A stretch of 64,000 nucleotides of DNA from Diploptera punctata (taxonomy: Eukaryota; Arthropoda; Insecta; Blattodea; Blaberidae): the NCBI GenBank assembly GCA_030220185.1, contig JASPKZ010007284.1:496001-560000 (forward strand), written 5' to 3'. A program made the translations under genes and the position numbers. The notes beneath the pieces were generated by a model that ran no database searches, was not told where the DNA came from, and saw only the letters and a list, made by a program, of their open reading frames with translations. Shown here in pieces: positions 30,715 to 42,125 of the stretch. Each line of letters begins with the position of its first letter. Position 1 is the first letter of the stretch.

Positions 30715-32830
30715 ATATGGATTTTCATCAAGTAAACACCAACTCGATTGATTATCAAATATTAAATGAAATGAGACTGGTTGTTACTTCTTAGTTCATT
30801 GTTTCAAAAATATGATCATTTGAGGTAACTTTTATATTACTATTTATTCATACCAACAAACTCCTAGTTATTCATGTGTGTGCTATTCCAGTTTAAAGGT
30901 TTCCTACACATAATATCTTCTTATAAAAATAGATAATAAAAACTACTATAAGAAGAAAAAATAAAAAAGCATAATTTCAATTATCCTGTTGTGAATAACA
31001 ATTATATTTTCTTCCTCAGTTTTTCCCTTTAACTACGAGTCCTGAAAGTTTCTTCCGTCTAACATCATGGAGAAAATTTTAAATTACATTGGTTTGTTTT
31101 TATTATTCTACAGAACTGAACTGAATGAGACTATTAGATTGATTACAGAATTTATATGTGATTAAATATTGCAGTGCAATAAATTTCAATAATTGCAAAT
31201 TTTATAAGCAGATGTGCCAATGGTTAACTTATTTAGACATTTCTAATTAAAATTGTCCATGTTTTTAATTTCCTTGTAAACCTGAATAAGTGGGAGTTTG
31301 ATATTGGCTACTTTTAATAAAATAATAAGACATTCATATACCAGATTAATGTATTGTTTTATAAAAAAACTAAAAACTTTTATTAATTTGAAATATTGGC
31401 CTATAAATGTTTATTGTTAATATTTTAAGAAGTAACTTCATTTTTCCTTCAAGACATTTTGATAAGTTCATAATTATTTCTTAGTTACAAAGAAACATAT
31501 ACAGTAATACAGTTAAAATTAAAGAAAAAACAAAACAAAAACCTTTGGAGCAAGACCAGTCCTGATTAAGAATGAACATTAGGCCCTACATCATCTCAAC
31601 TCACTGTCATTATGCCATTTTACAATTGATGAAGTTAATGCTAGGTTATAAATAAAAAGTATAACCAGAAAAGAAAGATTTTCAAGTTGTTACACAGTGT
31701 TTTATTACTGCAAACACTCTAAAGAGTAATTCAATAATGAATAGTTTTGATTATTATATCTGATATAAAATATATTTTTTTTTAATCTTAAAGTTTTCTG
31801 GATAAAGTTTTTTTTTTTCTCACAAACAAGTACTGGTATGAAGAAATATCACTACAAAATAAACCAACTTTTAATCCTAATAATTACTACAATATTTAAC
31901 TATTTTTGGTAAATTTAATTAGGCATATTTTAACATATAATCATGGTTTTTATCATTACCTCATAAGAATTTAAAAAAAGTAATAACTTGATTCTAGTTT
32001 TTGCTACTGAAAAAATTTGCAGTTAGCACTGTGACTTGTGATATAACAAATACCCCAGAACAATTTTGAAAGCCAACAATGGGGACTCTTTTACCATAAA
32101 TAAATAATTAACATTAATGATATTAAAGCCAGAAAAGGAAGGGAAGACTTTTTGACAATCCTTGAAATTCAATATCAGTAGAAAAAAAAATTAAAAATAT
32201 CTACCACTATTTAATTCTAGATTAATGAAGCTTGTTTATTTTTTTCAATCAATGCAGTTCATTTGTAATAAATCTACAGTGCACATGAAAGGAAGGATTA
32301 AGACAAACTGCCTTAGTATGTCTAGACAAAATGAATTCCATGGTGCTTTTTACTATTTTTCACTTCCAATAAAGTTTAATTTTATAGCACAATATTTTTT
32401 TTTCTAATATTTTTTTAAATTAGTCTGAGGATAATTTAATTTAAGCATAACAGCAATTTATGTGCTCTTGTTTATAAGGTTTCTAAGGATGAACTATGTC
32501 CTGTTATCAAAGGAAATAATTATGCTTTACAAAAATGAATTCTTCAAATCAAGACCTAATGAGAATATGTTTAGGAATTATCAGAAAGAAACAGACAATA
32601 TTAGTATGTATGGTGTTTTATATGGCTTTACATCTTTATGGTGAAATTATTTGTGGACAAATTTTGAAGAATTTATTTTTGAACGATTTACTTGATACTA
32701 TTGAGACATGTTGTGTACTAAGATTACATGTAGTATTGTTAAATATTTTTGGAAACACAACTTCTCTTTCAGGAACACACAAGGATTTTAAACGAAAGTT
32801 CATTAAGAAGACTGGAAATAAATATTATTT
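30715..32830. other. AT-rich unassigned stretch
   Basis: No gene, RNA or repeat recognised. Open frames up to 100 codons here have no recognisable motif and AT-driven composition. Confidence 0.4.
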
Positions 32831-32876
32831 AATTTAGGTAAAATTTTTTATCACTCACCTCATATTATTATTCTTT

Positions 32877-32932
32877 TTCTTTAACTATAAACTAGTTTCG
32901 GAACATGGTTTCTGTTCCATCTTCAGTATCAT
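32877..32932 (-). ncRNA. hammerhead ribozyme-like motif
   Basis: Minus strand: CTGAAGA, T, 6-bp stem II GGAACA/TGTTCC, GAAA, palindromic ACTAGT, T at the cleavage position, and stem I ATA/TAT. All core residues present. Confidence 0.7.
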
Positions 32933-33523
32933 CACAACCGTTGTTCTGTCGTCTTGAAGAGCCATCCTTCGCTCCTTCCATTGGCAGATTGAAAAACAAA
33001 CCAGGTCATTCTCCCCAGAAATTTCAAAGTTCATCAATTTCTTCTTTTCGCTCTTTTGAATTTAGATCTTTTCCCAAACAGTAAGTTCTTTTGGTTTTTC
33101 TATTTGTTTTAATAATTTAACTTCTTTCTCGATAAGATGTTATTCAGACCATGCGTGGGCAGCCACTGCAGATTTTTCCATTTCCCCTTTCTTGACATTC
33201 CTGAGATGTTCTTTCACTCTAGTTTTCAAATTTCTCAAAAACATCTCAGGAATGTCAAGAAAGAGGAAGTAGAAAAATCTGCAGTGGCTGCCCATGCATG
33301 GTCTAAAAAACATCTTATCGAGAAAGAAGCTAAATTATTAAAACAAATAGAAAAACCAAAAGAACTTACTGTTTGGGAAAAGATCTACATTCAATAGAGT
33401 GAAAAGAAGAAATTGATGAACTCCGAAATTACTGGGGAGAGTGACCTGGATTCAAGGTTTTTCAGTCTGCTAATGGAAGGAGCGAAGGATTGCTCTTCAA
33501 GATGACAGAACAATGGTCGTGAT

Positions 33524-33576
33524 GATACTGAGGATGGACAGAAACTATGTTCCGAAACTAGTTTATAATTAGAGAA
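33524..33576 (+). ncRNA. hammerhead-like motif, stem II shortened
   Basis: CTGAGGA, T, GGACA/TGTTCC (one base lost relative to the opposite arm), GAAA, ACTAGT. Confidence 0.55.
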
Positions 33577-33659
33577 GAAGAATAATATGAAGTGAGCGAT
33601 AAAAAAATTTTACCTAAATGAATATAACTCATAGTGTGAATTCCTAAAATAAGTAATTA

Positions 33660-34470
33660 TTATATTTACTTTTTGAACCCTAATATTAGTGAGTTGCATT
33701 GAAATGCAAGTTATATTAGAATATTTGAAATTTCTCTATGTATAATAAATTAATTCCTGAAAGAGGAGATGTTGATAGTGAAATATACAGACTACTATCA
33801 AATAAATACAATACTACACAGAACATTAGAACCCAACTTATCTTAATATTTGAATTATCTTCTACTGTTAACAAATGGATAATGTTATTGCAGGAATGAG
33901 TACTATCATAATACTTATATGATTCAAAATCAAAGAGCTTGACAGAGAGGGAAAATATACACAAATTAGTCCATCATAATAACAAATAAACTACAGAATG
34001 TACAATTTTATTAATGCTGGTGCTGTGCTTTCACAATGACTTCAGCTTTGCTTATTTGGCAATAATCAGTAAGATATCAGTATTATATTACTTTCTAGTG
34101 ATGGCTAAACAGGTTCTATAGGCCTAATATTAATTATCTGTGTATGATACTGTAATTCTTTGCAGTTCTAATTTTCACACTTAGATCCTGAATTCTAAAC
34201 TTCCAAATTTAAAAACTTCTCATATGTCAAAACAAATTTCATGACACTGTAGTGCAGTGAACTCTTTTATTGTGTATCCATTAAAGTGTACCCAGACTTA
34301 GTCATTCTTTCATTAAACTAAATATACATACTGGATGTGTCTTGAATTTTTGTCTTATAATTCATTACCTTAACCGGTACCTATCATATTCTTCTTATAT
34401 ATTCCCAAAAAGTTCCTTCAGGGTTATCTGTTTTTTATAAACATATTATTTACGTGCTTCAAGAATATCC
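33660..34470. other. AT-rich unassigned stretch
   Basis: Nothing recognisable. Confidence 0.4.
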
Positions 34471-34474
34471 AGGA

Positions 34475-34830
34475 AGGATAAAATCCGAAATTCATATATA
34501 AAAGAAAAAATGCAGGTACAATATTCAATATTAGATTTTATAAAGAAGAAACAATTACATTGGTACGGACACATTAGCAGGATGGAAGAAGGAAGACTAC
34601 CTAAGATAATCATGGATTGGGAACCACAGGGAAGAAAAATTAAGGGTAGACCAAATATTACGTGGATTCAGGGAATCAATGAAACTAAGAGGGAATGGGA
34701 AGTAGAAGAAGATATATGGATGAACAGACAAGAATGGAAAAATGTGTTGAATCAAATGTGTAGTTAACTGTGAACATGGGTACCGGAAAAATGTATATTC
34801 ATTGTAAAAGCCGGAATAAAAAAAAAATTA
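34475..34830 (+). pseudogene. LINE ORF2 C-terminal fragment
   Basis: The open frame 34510-34767 includes FIKKKQLHWYGHISRMEEGR and WMNRQEWKNVLNQ at its end. The LxWYGHxxRMxxxRLPK...GRxxxGRPxxxW...EDxWxxRxxW order is typical of insect LINE ORF2 C-termini. A stop and an AATAAAAAAAAA-type tail follow. Confidence 0.75.
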
Positions 34831-34998
34831 TTTACATAACATTGTCTCATGTCTAATGTTAAAATTCCTTTAATTATTTATACTAAACAATATTATCAAA
34901 TATTAAATTAATGTTGGGAAGTAAACATTATGAGGTATAATCATTAAAATTCATCGGAGAACATTTTGTTTAAACAACTCAGCTCATAGGATTCATGC

Positions 34999-35045
34999 TT
35001 CCATGATACCGCGGCTTCAAACACAGTCGTGTTCACTTCAGCCAT
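34999..35045 (-). ncRNA. hammerhead-like motif, two core lesions
   Basis: Minus strand: CTGAAGT for CTGAAGA and GAAG for GAAA; stem II still pairs. Sister of the intact motif at 35261-35308. Confidence 0.55.
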
Positions 35046-35260
35046 AACTCTGACTGACGAAATTTTTCGGCCGTCAACTGTTCTATTGTCGCCATCTTCA
35101 GTGCTGCTATCTATGGTTGAATTTATGAACTTCGAAATCAAATTTGATATCCCTAACAAAATTACTTTGATTTCGAAGTTCATAAATTCAACCATAGATG
35201 GCAGCACTGAAGATGGCGACAATAGAACAGTTGACGGCCGAAGAATTTTGTCAGTCGGAG

Positions 35261-35308
35261 TTATGGCTGAAGATGAACACAACTGTGTTTGAAACCGCGG
35301 TATCATGG
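35261..35308 (+). ncRNA. hammerhead ribozyme-like motif, intact core
   Basis: CTGAAGA 35267-35273, T 35274, 7-pair stem II GAACACA/TGTGTTT (35275-35290), GAAA 35291-35294, palindromic ACCGCGGT 35294-35301, cleavage after A 35302. Stem I TGG/TCA includes one G-U wobble. Among the best copies here. Confidence 0.75.
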
Positions 35309-35395
35309 AAGCATGAATCCTATGAGGTGAGTTGTTTAAACAAAATGTTCTCCAATGAATTTTAATAATATTATCAAAATTGAAATGATAATAAC

Positions 35396-36098
35396 TAGAG
35401 CCTGGATTTGTATGTGAAATGTACGTTTTGTTTTACGCATTAAAAGTATACGGAAATGATTTACATGTTAAGTGGTCCCTTCGCATACAATTTGAGTGGT
35501 ATTTGATAATGCATAAATGCATATTTTACTCCTAAATGTGGTATTAAATAATAATTTTCCCTTCAACTAATTATTAATTCATTTTTTAAATTAAAAAAGT
35601 CTCTGCAATCAATTTGATATAGGCCTAAGCGTAACATATATATTTACATCTGTGTAAGAGGGGAATACTCATGGGCCTTGAGAAATAATATTACAGTATT
35701 GCTAAAATTGCATTTCATAAGCTTAGTGAAGTATTAAATAAAAATCCTGGCTACAATAGAATTTGTTAAATTAGCAAAATGCTATCTGGTGATAGTGAAA
35801 AATCTGTAACCGAAGAGGAATTCACTGAAGAAGAACTGTGGTATTTTTCACATGCACCTGTAACATCATGTGATGTAGAAAGGATATTCGCATTGTATAA
35901 AACCTTCTTCACTGACAGACGAAGGAGCTTCACACAAGAAAACTTCATGAAAACCTTCCTTATCTCAGTAACAGCAGTATTAAGCTAAGATTACCCACAA
36001 AGCAAATCATTTATTTGATTTTATTACAATCTGTTTTTGCATATTTTCTACATTTTTCATGCATATTTAGTACTTTATATTGCATACAAATCCGGGCT
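35396..36098 (+). mobile_element. hAT-like DNA transposon, internally deleted
   Basis: The 8-bp direct repeat ATAATAAC at 35388-35395 and 36099-36106 flanks inverted ends TAGAGCCTGGATTTGTATG and CATACAAATCCGGGCT. An 8-bp duplication is the hAT signature. The open frame 35779-35988 encodes SHAPVTSCDVERIFALYKTF, then FTDRRRSFTQENF, matching the C-terminal dimerisation region of hAT transposases (YAPVTSxDVERxFSxYK...DRRxSFxxEN). The catalytic part is missing, so it is non-autonomous. Confidence 0.8.
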
Positions 36099-36114
36099 AT
36101 AATAACAACATACA

Positions 36115-36275
36115 GTAACTGAGAAACTCACTTGTCCTCAGCTATAATTTATTTTTTATTTTGAAGTTCAAATAGATTGTGATCCATCTTCGGCTGTCTG
36201 TTAGGTACTGAAGACGAAACAATCTGAAATTTTAAAATAAAATATAATTGAGGATGACTGAGTTTCTCAACTGTG
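36115..36275. mobile_element. diverged PLE-like palindrome
   Basis: ACTGAGAAACTCACTTGTCC at the left and its diverged reverse complement GGATGACTGAGTTTCTC at the right. Inside, CTGAAGACGAAACAATCTGA and GAAA are a ribozyme remnant. Confidence 0.5.
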
Positions 36276-36342
36276 TTATCATTATATTGTCATTGATACC
36301 ATATGCTAATCTCAAATAGTTATAAATGATTTTTAAAAATAT

Positions 36343-36636
36343 TTTTTGTTATTCAATGCCCCAGGTTTGTCATTTTTACATTTCTGTTCTCTCCTGGCAT
36401 TGGCTTATTTATAACCCACTTCTGAAGTTGAGGCGCATAGAAGGCTGAGTAACATTACCTGATGATATAATGGGTGATAATGATAATGAAGCGCCAGGAG
36501 AGTTCTTAACCTAAAATCCAGATCATGGAAAACCACAGAAATGGTTCCGTTTAAGGAAAAATTCCTATGGTTTGACCAGGAATCGAACTCGGGACCTCGT
36601 GAACAGTAGTGAGAAATGCTGACCACTAGCCCATGA
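36343..36636 (-). mobile_element. SINE family I
   Basis: Second copy of the family described at 8430-8740: head ATGGGCTAGTGGTCAGC, B box GTTCGATTCCTGG, end CAGAAATGTAAAAATGACAA. Confidence 0.75.
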
Positions 36637-36874
36637 AGCTGGGCATATTAAATAATATTATATGATAAAAATGGAAGTTTTCATTATAAGGGTTCTTAAA
36701 TAATAACATTCAGCTCTTTATTAAGTCTGTTGAATCTCTGATAGTGAGAATGTGCATTTTGATTTAGTCTGCTGAATTCCTTAAAGTGAAAATGATTCTC
36801 TTAATTCAGTTTGTTGAATCCCTGAGAGTGAGAATGCTTAAATCTTTAAATGTGAATTCTTCTCTTGATTCAGT

Positions 36875-36998
36875 CTGACCATGTGTCACTCCTATACTGG
36901 CTGGATATTCTCCACCTCTGTAAATGGAATGTGTGGAAGGTGAGGCCAGCAGCCAGATAGTTGTACAAGGACTTTCTAGACCCGTCATGCCAAGAAGT
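36875..36998 (+). mobile_element. SINE family E, tail fragment
   Basis: ACCATGTGTCACTCC, TACTGGCTGGATATTC and CCAGCAGCCAG match the family E body. Confidence 0.55.
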
Positions 36999-37218
36999 TA
37001 TATATCTATCTATAAGGAACAGCCCAATGTTAGACCTTAGCCTCTCCTTTGTTAGGTGTTACTAGAACAAGTTAATTCAGTTACTCTTATTTCCTTAAAG
37101 ATCTCATGAATGGTAAGCAGTCAACATATCGACTCAATGAGACATCTAGTAGGCAACTAAAGTATTAATAGTGAGTGAAGAACATATTTTTATCGACTCA
37201 CCTCATATGATTTCAAAT

Positions 37219-37267
37219 ATCTTTGATACCGATGGTTTCAGACAGTATCATGTCCCTCTTCAGTCAT
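37219..37267 (-). ncRNA. hammerhead ribozyme-like motif, intact core
   Basis: Minus strand: CTGAAGA (37257-37263), spare G, stem II GGACA/TGTCT, GAAA (37236-37239), stem III CC/GG around ATC, cleavage after A (37227), stem I TGA/TCA. Every conserved position is satisfied. Confidence 0.75.
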
Positions 37268-37930
37268 GGCTTCCACTGATAAAATTCTGTGATTGTTGAT
37301 TTCTCTAATGACATCACCTCTTGTGCTGCCATCTTTTGTTGGGATTATAAACTTTGTAATTAAATTTTTATCCACCAGAATATTGAAATTCATAGATCAA
37401 TATTTATTCTTCTGAATGAATATCATTTCCCAAATTGTCAATTCCAACGGTTTATCTAATTGTTTCAAAAGTTTTGCCTCTTTTTCAATTTTATGATGTT
37501 CTAGCAAACTATGTGCAGCAATTGCTGATTTTTCAATTTCACAATTTTTAATATTTCTAAAATGTTCTTTAGTGCGTGTTTCCAAATTCCTTTTTGTTTT
37601 TCTATGTATACTTTGCTACAATCGTTACAATTTATTTGATAAATTCCAGATTTCTTACTGTCTGGGATGTTGATTTTTTATTGGTACTTAGAAGTTTTTC
37701 CAGACTAAATTTATTTATTGGTGCCAAAATAATGTATTTGTCAAATGTTTTTTTGAAATTTCCTATGTACTATTGGATGGTAAGTAATTTTCTTGAAATT
37801 CTTCTTTTCTTTACTAACAATTTTTAGGGTAGAGCATTCTTTAAGTTGTTTTATCTTTCTGAATTTCTTTAATTTGTTAGATATTATACTCTTATTGAAA
37901 TCAACAATCACAGAATTTCATCAGTGGAAG

Positions 37931-37980
37931 CCATGACTGAAGAGGGACATGATATTGTCTGAAATCATCGGTATCAAAGA
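37931..37980 (+). ncRNA. hammerhead ribozyme-like motif
   Basis: CTGAAGA 37937-37943, G, GGACA/TGTCT, GAAA 37961-37964, TC-ATC-GG stem III with one wobble, cleavage after A 37973, stem I TGA/TCA. Confidence 0.7.
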
Positions 37981-38196
37981 TATTTGAAATCATATGAGGT
38001 GAGTCGATAAAAATATGTTCTCCACTCATTATTAATGATATAACCTCACAATGTTTACTTCCCAATATTAATTTAAATATAACTAAAGTATTACTGGGAT
38101 GAATTTTGTTTAGAGGCCTCTTTATTCAGGTTAACAATCTTTTACAATTAAATTATTTTTAGTCTGTTCATCTTACCTCAATATTAATGTTGATTT

Positions 38197-38240
38197 GTTC
38201 TTGAACTTGTTTCGATTATATTGTAATCATCGTTAGCATC
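38197..38240 (-). ncRNA. hammerhead-like motif, one core change
   Basis: Minus strand: CTAACGA (G5 changed to A), T, GATTA/TAATC stem II, GAAA, CAAG, TT. Confidence 0.5.
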
Positions 38241-38370
38241 TTGCCCAGACTGGTTATATTTATGTTGCACACCCTGGATGTCGATGTCAGCTCCATCCTT
38301 TGGCCCAACCACAGGATGGAGCTGACATCGACATCCAGGGTGTGCAACATAAATTTAACCAGTCTGGGCA

Positions 38371-38415
38371 AGATGCTGACAATGATTATGATATAATCGA
38401 AACAAGTTCAAGAAC
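38371..38415 (+). ncRNA. hammerhead-like motif, one core change
   Basis: CTGACAA (G8 changed to A), T, GATTA/TAATC stem II, GAAA. The lesion differs from the one in the opposite arm. Confidence 0.5.
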
Positions 38416-38679
38416 AAATCAACATTAATATTGAGGTAAGATGAACAGATTAAAAATAATTTCATTAAAATAACCTCAAAATATCACTTCCTAAGATAAA
38501 ATATTAATCTTTTACAAGCCTAAAAATCTTCAGACTTGGGACCCACTGTATAAAGTCCCTCACAAAGGACTTACTCCTTGGATTTTTCCATCCTAAAAAA
38601 ATTCATTGACTCTGGTCGGATTTAAACCTACGACCAGAGGCAAGGAACATAACCACTAGTCCACTGCGGCTGACTATAT

Positions 38680-39540
38680 TCACTTCTATACCCATATAAA
38701 ATATGAAAATGACTGTGGACATAAATAATTAATTTTATTTAATGTCTAGACTCTGATCCTTTCAGTTGCCATAAAAATAAGAGTTTTCAATTCATTAATG
38801 TTTAATAGCCAAGAAATGTAGCTGTCAGTGTGCTGAAAATTCTTTAACTAAGAGGCAGTGAAAATGTTGAATGTATGAATGTTGTCTTGACAGCCAGATT
38901 GTATTAACCAGGAAAGTACATGCGAGTCCACATGAGAAAGAACATCAGTAGCACATTCCAACAACATTAACAGTGTTTTAAACATCAATATGCAACCATT
39001 TAAAATGCTTTATATTATTTAAATAATGAAATTTTATATTAATGATAAATTAAAATTATAAAAAGGGCTTAATTTGAGGGACCAAAAGTTGTCCCTGATT
39101 GAAATATATAAAAATACAGTAACACTTGTTCAAAGTAGAATCACATGGGACCAATTTTTTTTCCACATTAGACAACATTCCACATTATAAAAAAAACAAA
39201 AAGTAACCAATCTTACATTATAGAGCACTATATATGTCGTTTTATGTACATTGGATTAATTGTAGTTCTGCTGCCATTGTAAAGTGAAGTATAGTATGTA
39301 TGAGCGACTTAGACGGTAATGTGCGAAAAAACAGTCCTGTTTCGTTGAAACTTTTATAAATATTTTGAAGTTTTTGAAACATTATAAATGTTATTTGATG
39401 TTTCTTAAGTTAATTTTATGACCACACTTGACCACAAATATGGAATAGTTCTGATTTGTGATAGAAAATATGTATTTTGGAAAATGAATGGATGTTCTTT
39501 CTAAATAAAATTCTGTCCAACTATGGAAACATAAAAATTA
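38680..39540. other. AT-rich unassigned stretch
   Basis: Nothing recognisable. Confidence 0.4.
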
Positions 39541-39544
39541 TTAT

Positions 39545-39735
39545 ATTTGAAGAGAAAAATGTTCGCCCAGACTGAGACTCAAACCCAGGACTTTGGCTTT
39601 CTGGGCCAATGCTCTACCAACTGAGCTACTGGGGCGAGTTTCAATCTAGATGCAAATTTTTTTTCTTATATACGTTGTAATTCGCAAAATTGTTTCTCTT
39701 CAAATATAATTTATCCTTCAGTGAGAAGTGTTAAA
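39545..39735 (-). mobile_element. family F tRNA-like unit with tail
   Basis: Minus strand A box GTAGCTCAGTTGG TAGAGC with B box GTTTGAGTCTCAG. The acceptor ends GCCCCA/GGGCG-like and the TTTTCTCTTCAAATATAA segments are those of the family. Confidence 0.65.
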
Positions 39736-39739
39736 TTAA

Positions 39740-40850
39740 TAATAAAAAACATCAAAATGATTTATTTATTTTGAAAATTTTTAATATTATTATGGTACTA
39801 ATAGTCTGTCGTGTAATGGAACTTTAATGTGATCTGTCCAAGGTTGTTTTTACAGGAAAACACAACATCCACACAAAGTTGCTTTACCAGAAATAGTAAT
39901 CATTTCAATATCTTGCAATATATTAGAACATATTGTACTTCTATTATTCTTAGTTACATACACATGAAGTGGTAAAATTTGTACATAAAAATAAGAATAT
40001 AAAGTTTAAGTTTAGTTCTAGCAAGATATCCAGAATGTCTTAATTCATTCTGTAAGTTTAAATTTAAGAGTTTCTTTACATTCTTGTACGTATAACTACT
40101 TACAAAGTCTTTTCTTTTGTTAGAATATCATTTGATTGGAGGTTGAATCTATTTTCTCCTAAAAACAGAATTTTAAATTTGCCTATAAAACTATGATATT
40201 GTATTATTCTGGCAATCTCTCAGGATGATATCTCAAGCCTGGTGAGGCATGCCCCATGTAAGAATCTTATTTGGAGTGGGTCTTTGTGCCCACATAATTA
40301 CTGCACTTTATTCAGTTCTTTTTCTGAGAAGGAAAGTCAGTTAATGAAAATATTAATAAATTAGGTATTTTATATTGAAGAGGAAAGTTTATGCCTAAAC
40401 TGGAGTTTGAACCCATATATTCTGTTAAAGAGACTGAAACCTATATATACATATTTTGAAGAGGAAAAGTAATGCCCTACTATCTTGAAGGCTAAAAAAA
40501 ATTAAAAATATTACTTTATATTGTTGCATTTATTACATCAGTTACAGCGGAATTCACCTAGTTATAAAGTTCAATGTTGTTTTCTTCTGTATGTTTGAAT
40601 AGCACATCACTAACTCTAAAATCTTTTAGCATTATATGTATTAATACGCATCAAATTAAAAGAAAGTATTGGTACTGCATTCTACAACCTACCAAAAGGA
40701 AGTGAACATCAAGACTATAATTCTACCCTTAAGAAAATAAGAAGAAAAGAATATTTCATCTTAATGTATTGTGTTGAGCTTATGTATGTATGTGTGTATG
40801 TGTATAGGGATATGTATATCACAGACATACAGAGTGTATAAAAATTATAG
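39740..40850. other. AT-rich unassigned stretch
   Basis: Apart from a decayed minus-strand B box (GGGTTCAAACTCCAG, about 40402-40416) nothing is recognisable. Confidence 0.4.
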
Positions 40851-40852
40851 TA

Positions 40853-41075
40853 AAAACTAGTACTATTGAAAGTACATAATAATAGAAAACAATTCAGGGA
40901 AAAGCTACACTTAAACTAGCGTGAAATATTTTCGAAGTCCTATAGAACAACAGTGTGCATGTGCCAGAGTTACTAGTACTATTCAAGGTACATAATAATA
41001 GAAAACAACTCAGGGAAAAACTGCACTTAAACTAGCGTGCTTTCAAAGTCCTATAGAACAACAGTGCGCGTGCGC
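40853..41075 (+). repeat. tandem duplication, period about 117 bp
   Basis: ACTAGTACTATT...GTACATAATAATAGAAAAC and AACAACAGTG...GCCAGAGTT occur twice in a row with about 10% differences. Confidence 0.8.
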
Positions 41076-41631
41076 CAGAGTTTATAGAGCCAGCGATAAC
41101 CCCAATCAAACCACATATCGATTATCATCCTCGATTACTATCCGTCGATATGAAATTTAAATTACCAATATTTGCAATAAATCCCCAAATCTATGTTAAA
41201 AAAAATATTAATAATATTAGAATTACCAAACATTTATTAAAAATGGGTATACACTTACTTATCACTCCCTAATGCTGATCCAACAAGCGATAACTCAAAT
41301 CAGCGATAGAAAAATCATAGACTAAGTAATATACTCTGTGGAGAAAATAGCAGTTAGCATCACGATATTGTCTAGCAGTGTCATAATAATGTGATTTGCA
41401 TATTTAAATAAATACTTCAAAATTGTCTAATAATGTTATAAAAAATGTTTGAAAAAGTTTAAAATATTAAATAATGTTGGTAAATACAGAACAACAATAT
41501 AAGTGAAAAATCAAGTGCTAGTAGAAGTGCAGTTGAGCCCAACTCAGTAAACATGGGTCTGCAAATGAGCCAATTGCAAGAAAATTGTAAATGTATGTTT
41601 ATAAGCTGCTACTAACTTAATAAATTAATAG

Positions 41632-41930
41632 TGAGTGGAGAACATATTTTTAATGACTCCACCTCATACAATTTCAAATTTCTTTGATACCGGCGGTTTC
41701 AGACAATATCTTGTCCTCCTTCATGACTTCACTGATGAAATTCTCTGCAGTGGAAGTCATGACTGAAGAGGGACAAGATATTTTCTGAAACTGCCGGTAT
41801 CAAACAAATTTGAAATTGTATGAGGTGAGTCGTTAAAAATATCTTCTCCACTCACTATTAATGATATAACCCCATAATGTTTACTTCCCAACATTAATTT
41901 AAATATAACTTTATAAACTTTATGTTTTAA
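41632..41930. mobile_element. PLE palindrome
   Basis: TAGTGAGTGGAGAACATATT at the left and ATCTTCTCCACTCACTATTA at the right are inverted. The extension CCCCATAATGTTTACTTCCC is on the right. Same subfamily as 37168-38080, with the ORF region lost. Confidence 0.8.
41757..41812 (+). ncRNA. hammerhead-like motif, weak stem II
   Basis: CTGAAGA, G, GGACA against TTTCT with one mismatch, GAAA, CTGCCGG, TA, and stem I TGA/TCA. The opposite arm has lost two bases of the core. Confidence 0.5.
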
Positions 41931-41937
41931 TAAATTA

Positions 41938-42125
41938 CAATAGGAAGTAACATGAGGTTCTTCTTAATAAATAAGGTGAATCTGGTCATCTTACCTCATA
42001 AATAGTTGTTTTTATTTCACATGTTTCGACATGCTGTTCATATCCATGCTCATGATAATATAGGACAGAATATCGAAACATGTCAAATAAAACACAACTA
42101 CTTATGAAATAAGATTCACCTAATT
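41938..42125. mobile_element. PLE palindrome, decayed
   Basis: Left extension GGAAGTAACATGAGGTTC, then TAAGGTGAATC inverted with GATTCACCTAATTTA at the right. The two copies of TCGAAACATGT/ACATGTTTCGA are the ribozyme remnants, with palindromic ACATGT. Confidence 0.65.

Larger units (their letters stand above)
32833..33655. mobile_element. PLE, inverted pair with partial ORF
   Basis: CACTCACCTCATATTATTATTC on the left and the diverged GAATAATATGAAGTGAG on the right. The interior holds two opposing copies of the ORF end. The plus-strand piece 33240-33397 reads KHLRNVKKEEVEKSAVAAHA and KLLKQIEKPKELTVWEKIYIQ, the segment after the GIY-YIG core. The extension CTCATAGTGTGAATTCC is on the right. 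Confidence 0.8.
34901..35366. mobile_element. PLE palindrome with 12-bp target-site duplication
   Basis: A 466-bp insertion between AATATTATCAAA at 34889-34900 and 35367-35378. The extension GGGAAGTAAACATTATGAGG is at the left, so the full 3' end reads on the minus strand. The arms from GGAGAACATTTTGTTTAAAC inward are near-perfect inverted copies meeting near 35145-35160. Confidence 0.9.
37168..38080. mobile_element. PLE, inverted pair with partial ORF, 13-bp target-site duplication
   Basis: A 913-bp insertion between AACTAAAGTATTA at 37155-37167 and 38081-38093. The minus-strand frame 37397-37585 encodes TRTKEHFRNIKNCEIEKSAI and KLLKQLDKPLELTIWE with MIFIQKNK, the PLE nuclease region; the GIY half continues to about 37700 in broken frames. 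The plus-strand 3' extension CCTCACAATGTTTACTTCCC marks the right side as the true end. Confidence 0.9.
38148..38505. mobile_element. PLE palindrome with 12-bp target-site duplication
   Basis: A 358-bp insertion between AATCTTTTACAA at 38136-38147 and 38506-38517. The arms end in TATTGAGGTAAGATGAACAG; the extension CCTCAAAATATCACTTCC is on the right only. GGATGGAGCTGACATC near the centre is the end of the PLE ORF (compare 47605-47620). Confidence 0.9.
37040..38673 (-). mobile_element. SINE family B split by two PLE insertions
   Basis: Reversed family B sequence occupies 37040-37167, 38081-38147 and 38506-38673. Each gap is a complete PLE locus with its own target duplication, so the SINE is older than both. 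Confidence 0.85.

Noticed and set aside
32225..32837. Open frames of 60-100 codons between 32.2 and 32.8 kb as genes
   Set aside because: AT-driven composition, no motifs, overlapping frames.
34944..35306. Long open frames on both strands (120 and 87 codons)
   Set aside because: They lie entirely within the PLE palindrome; the symmetry creates matching frames on both strands.
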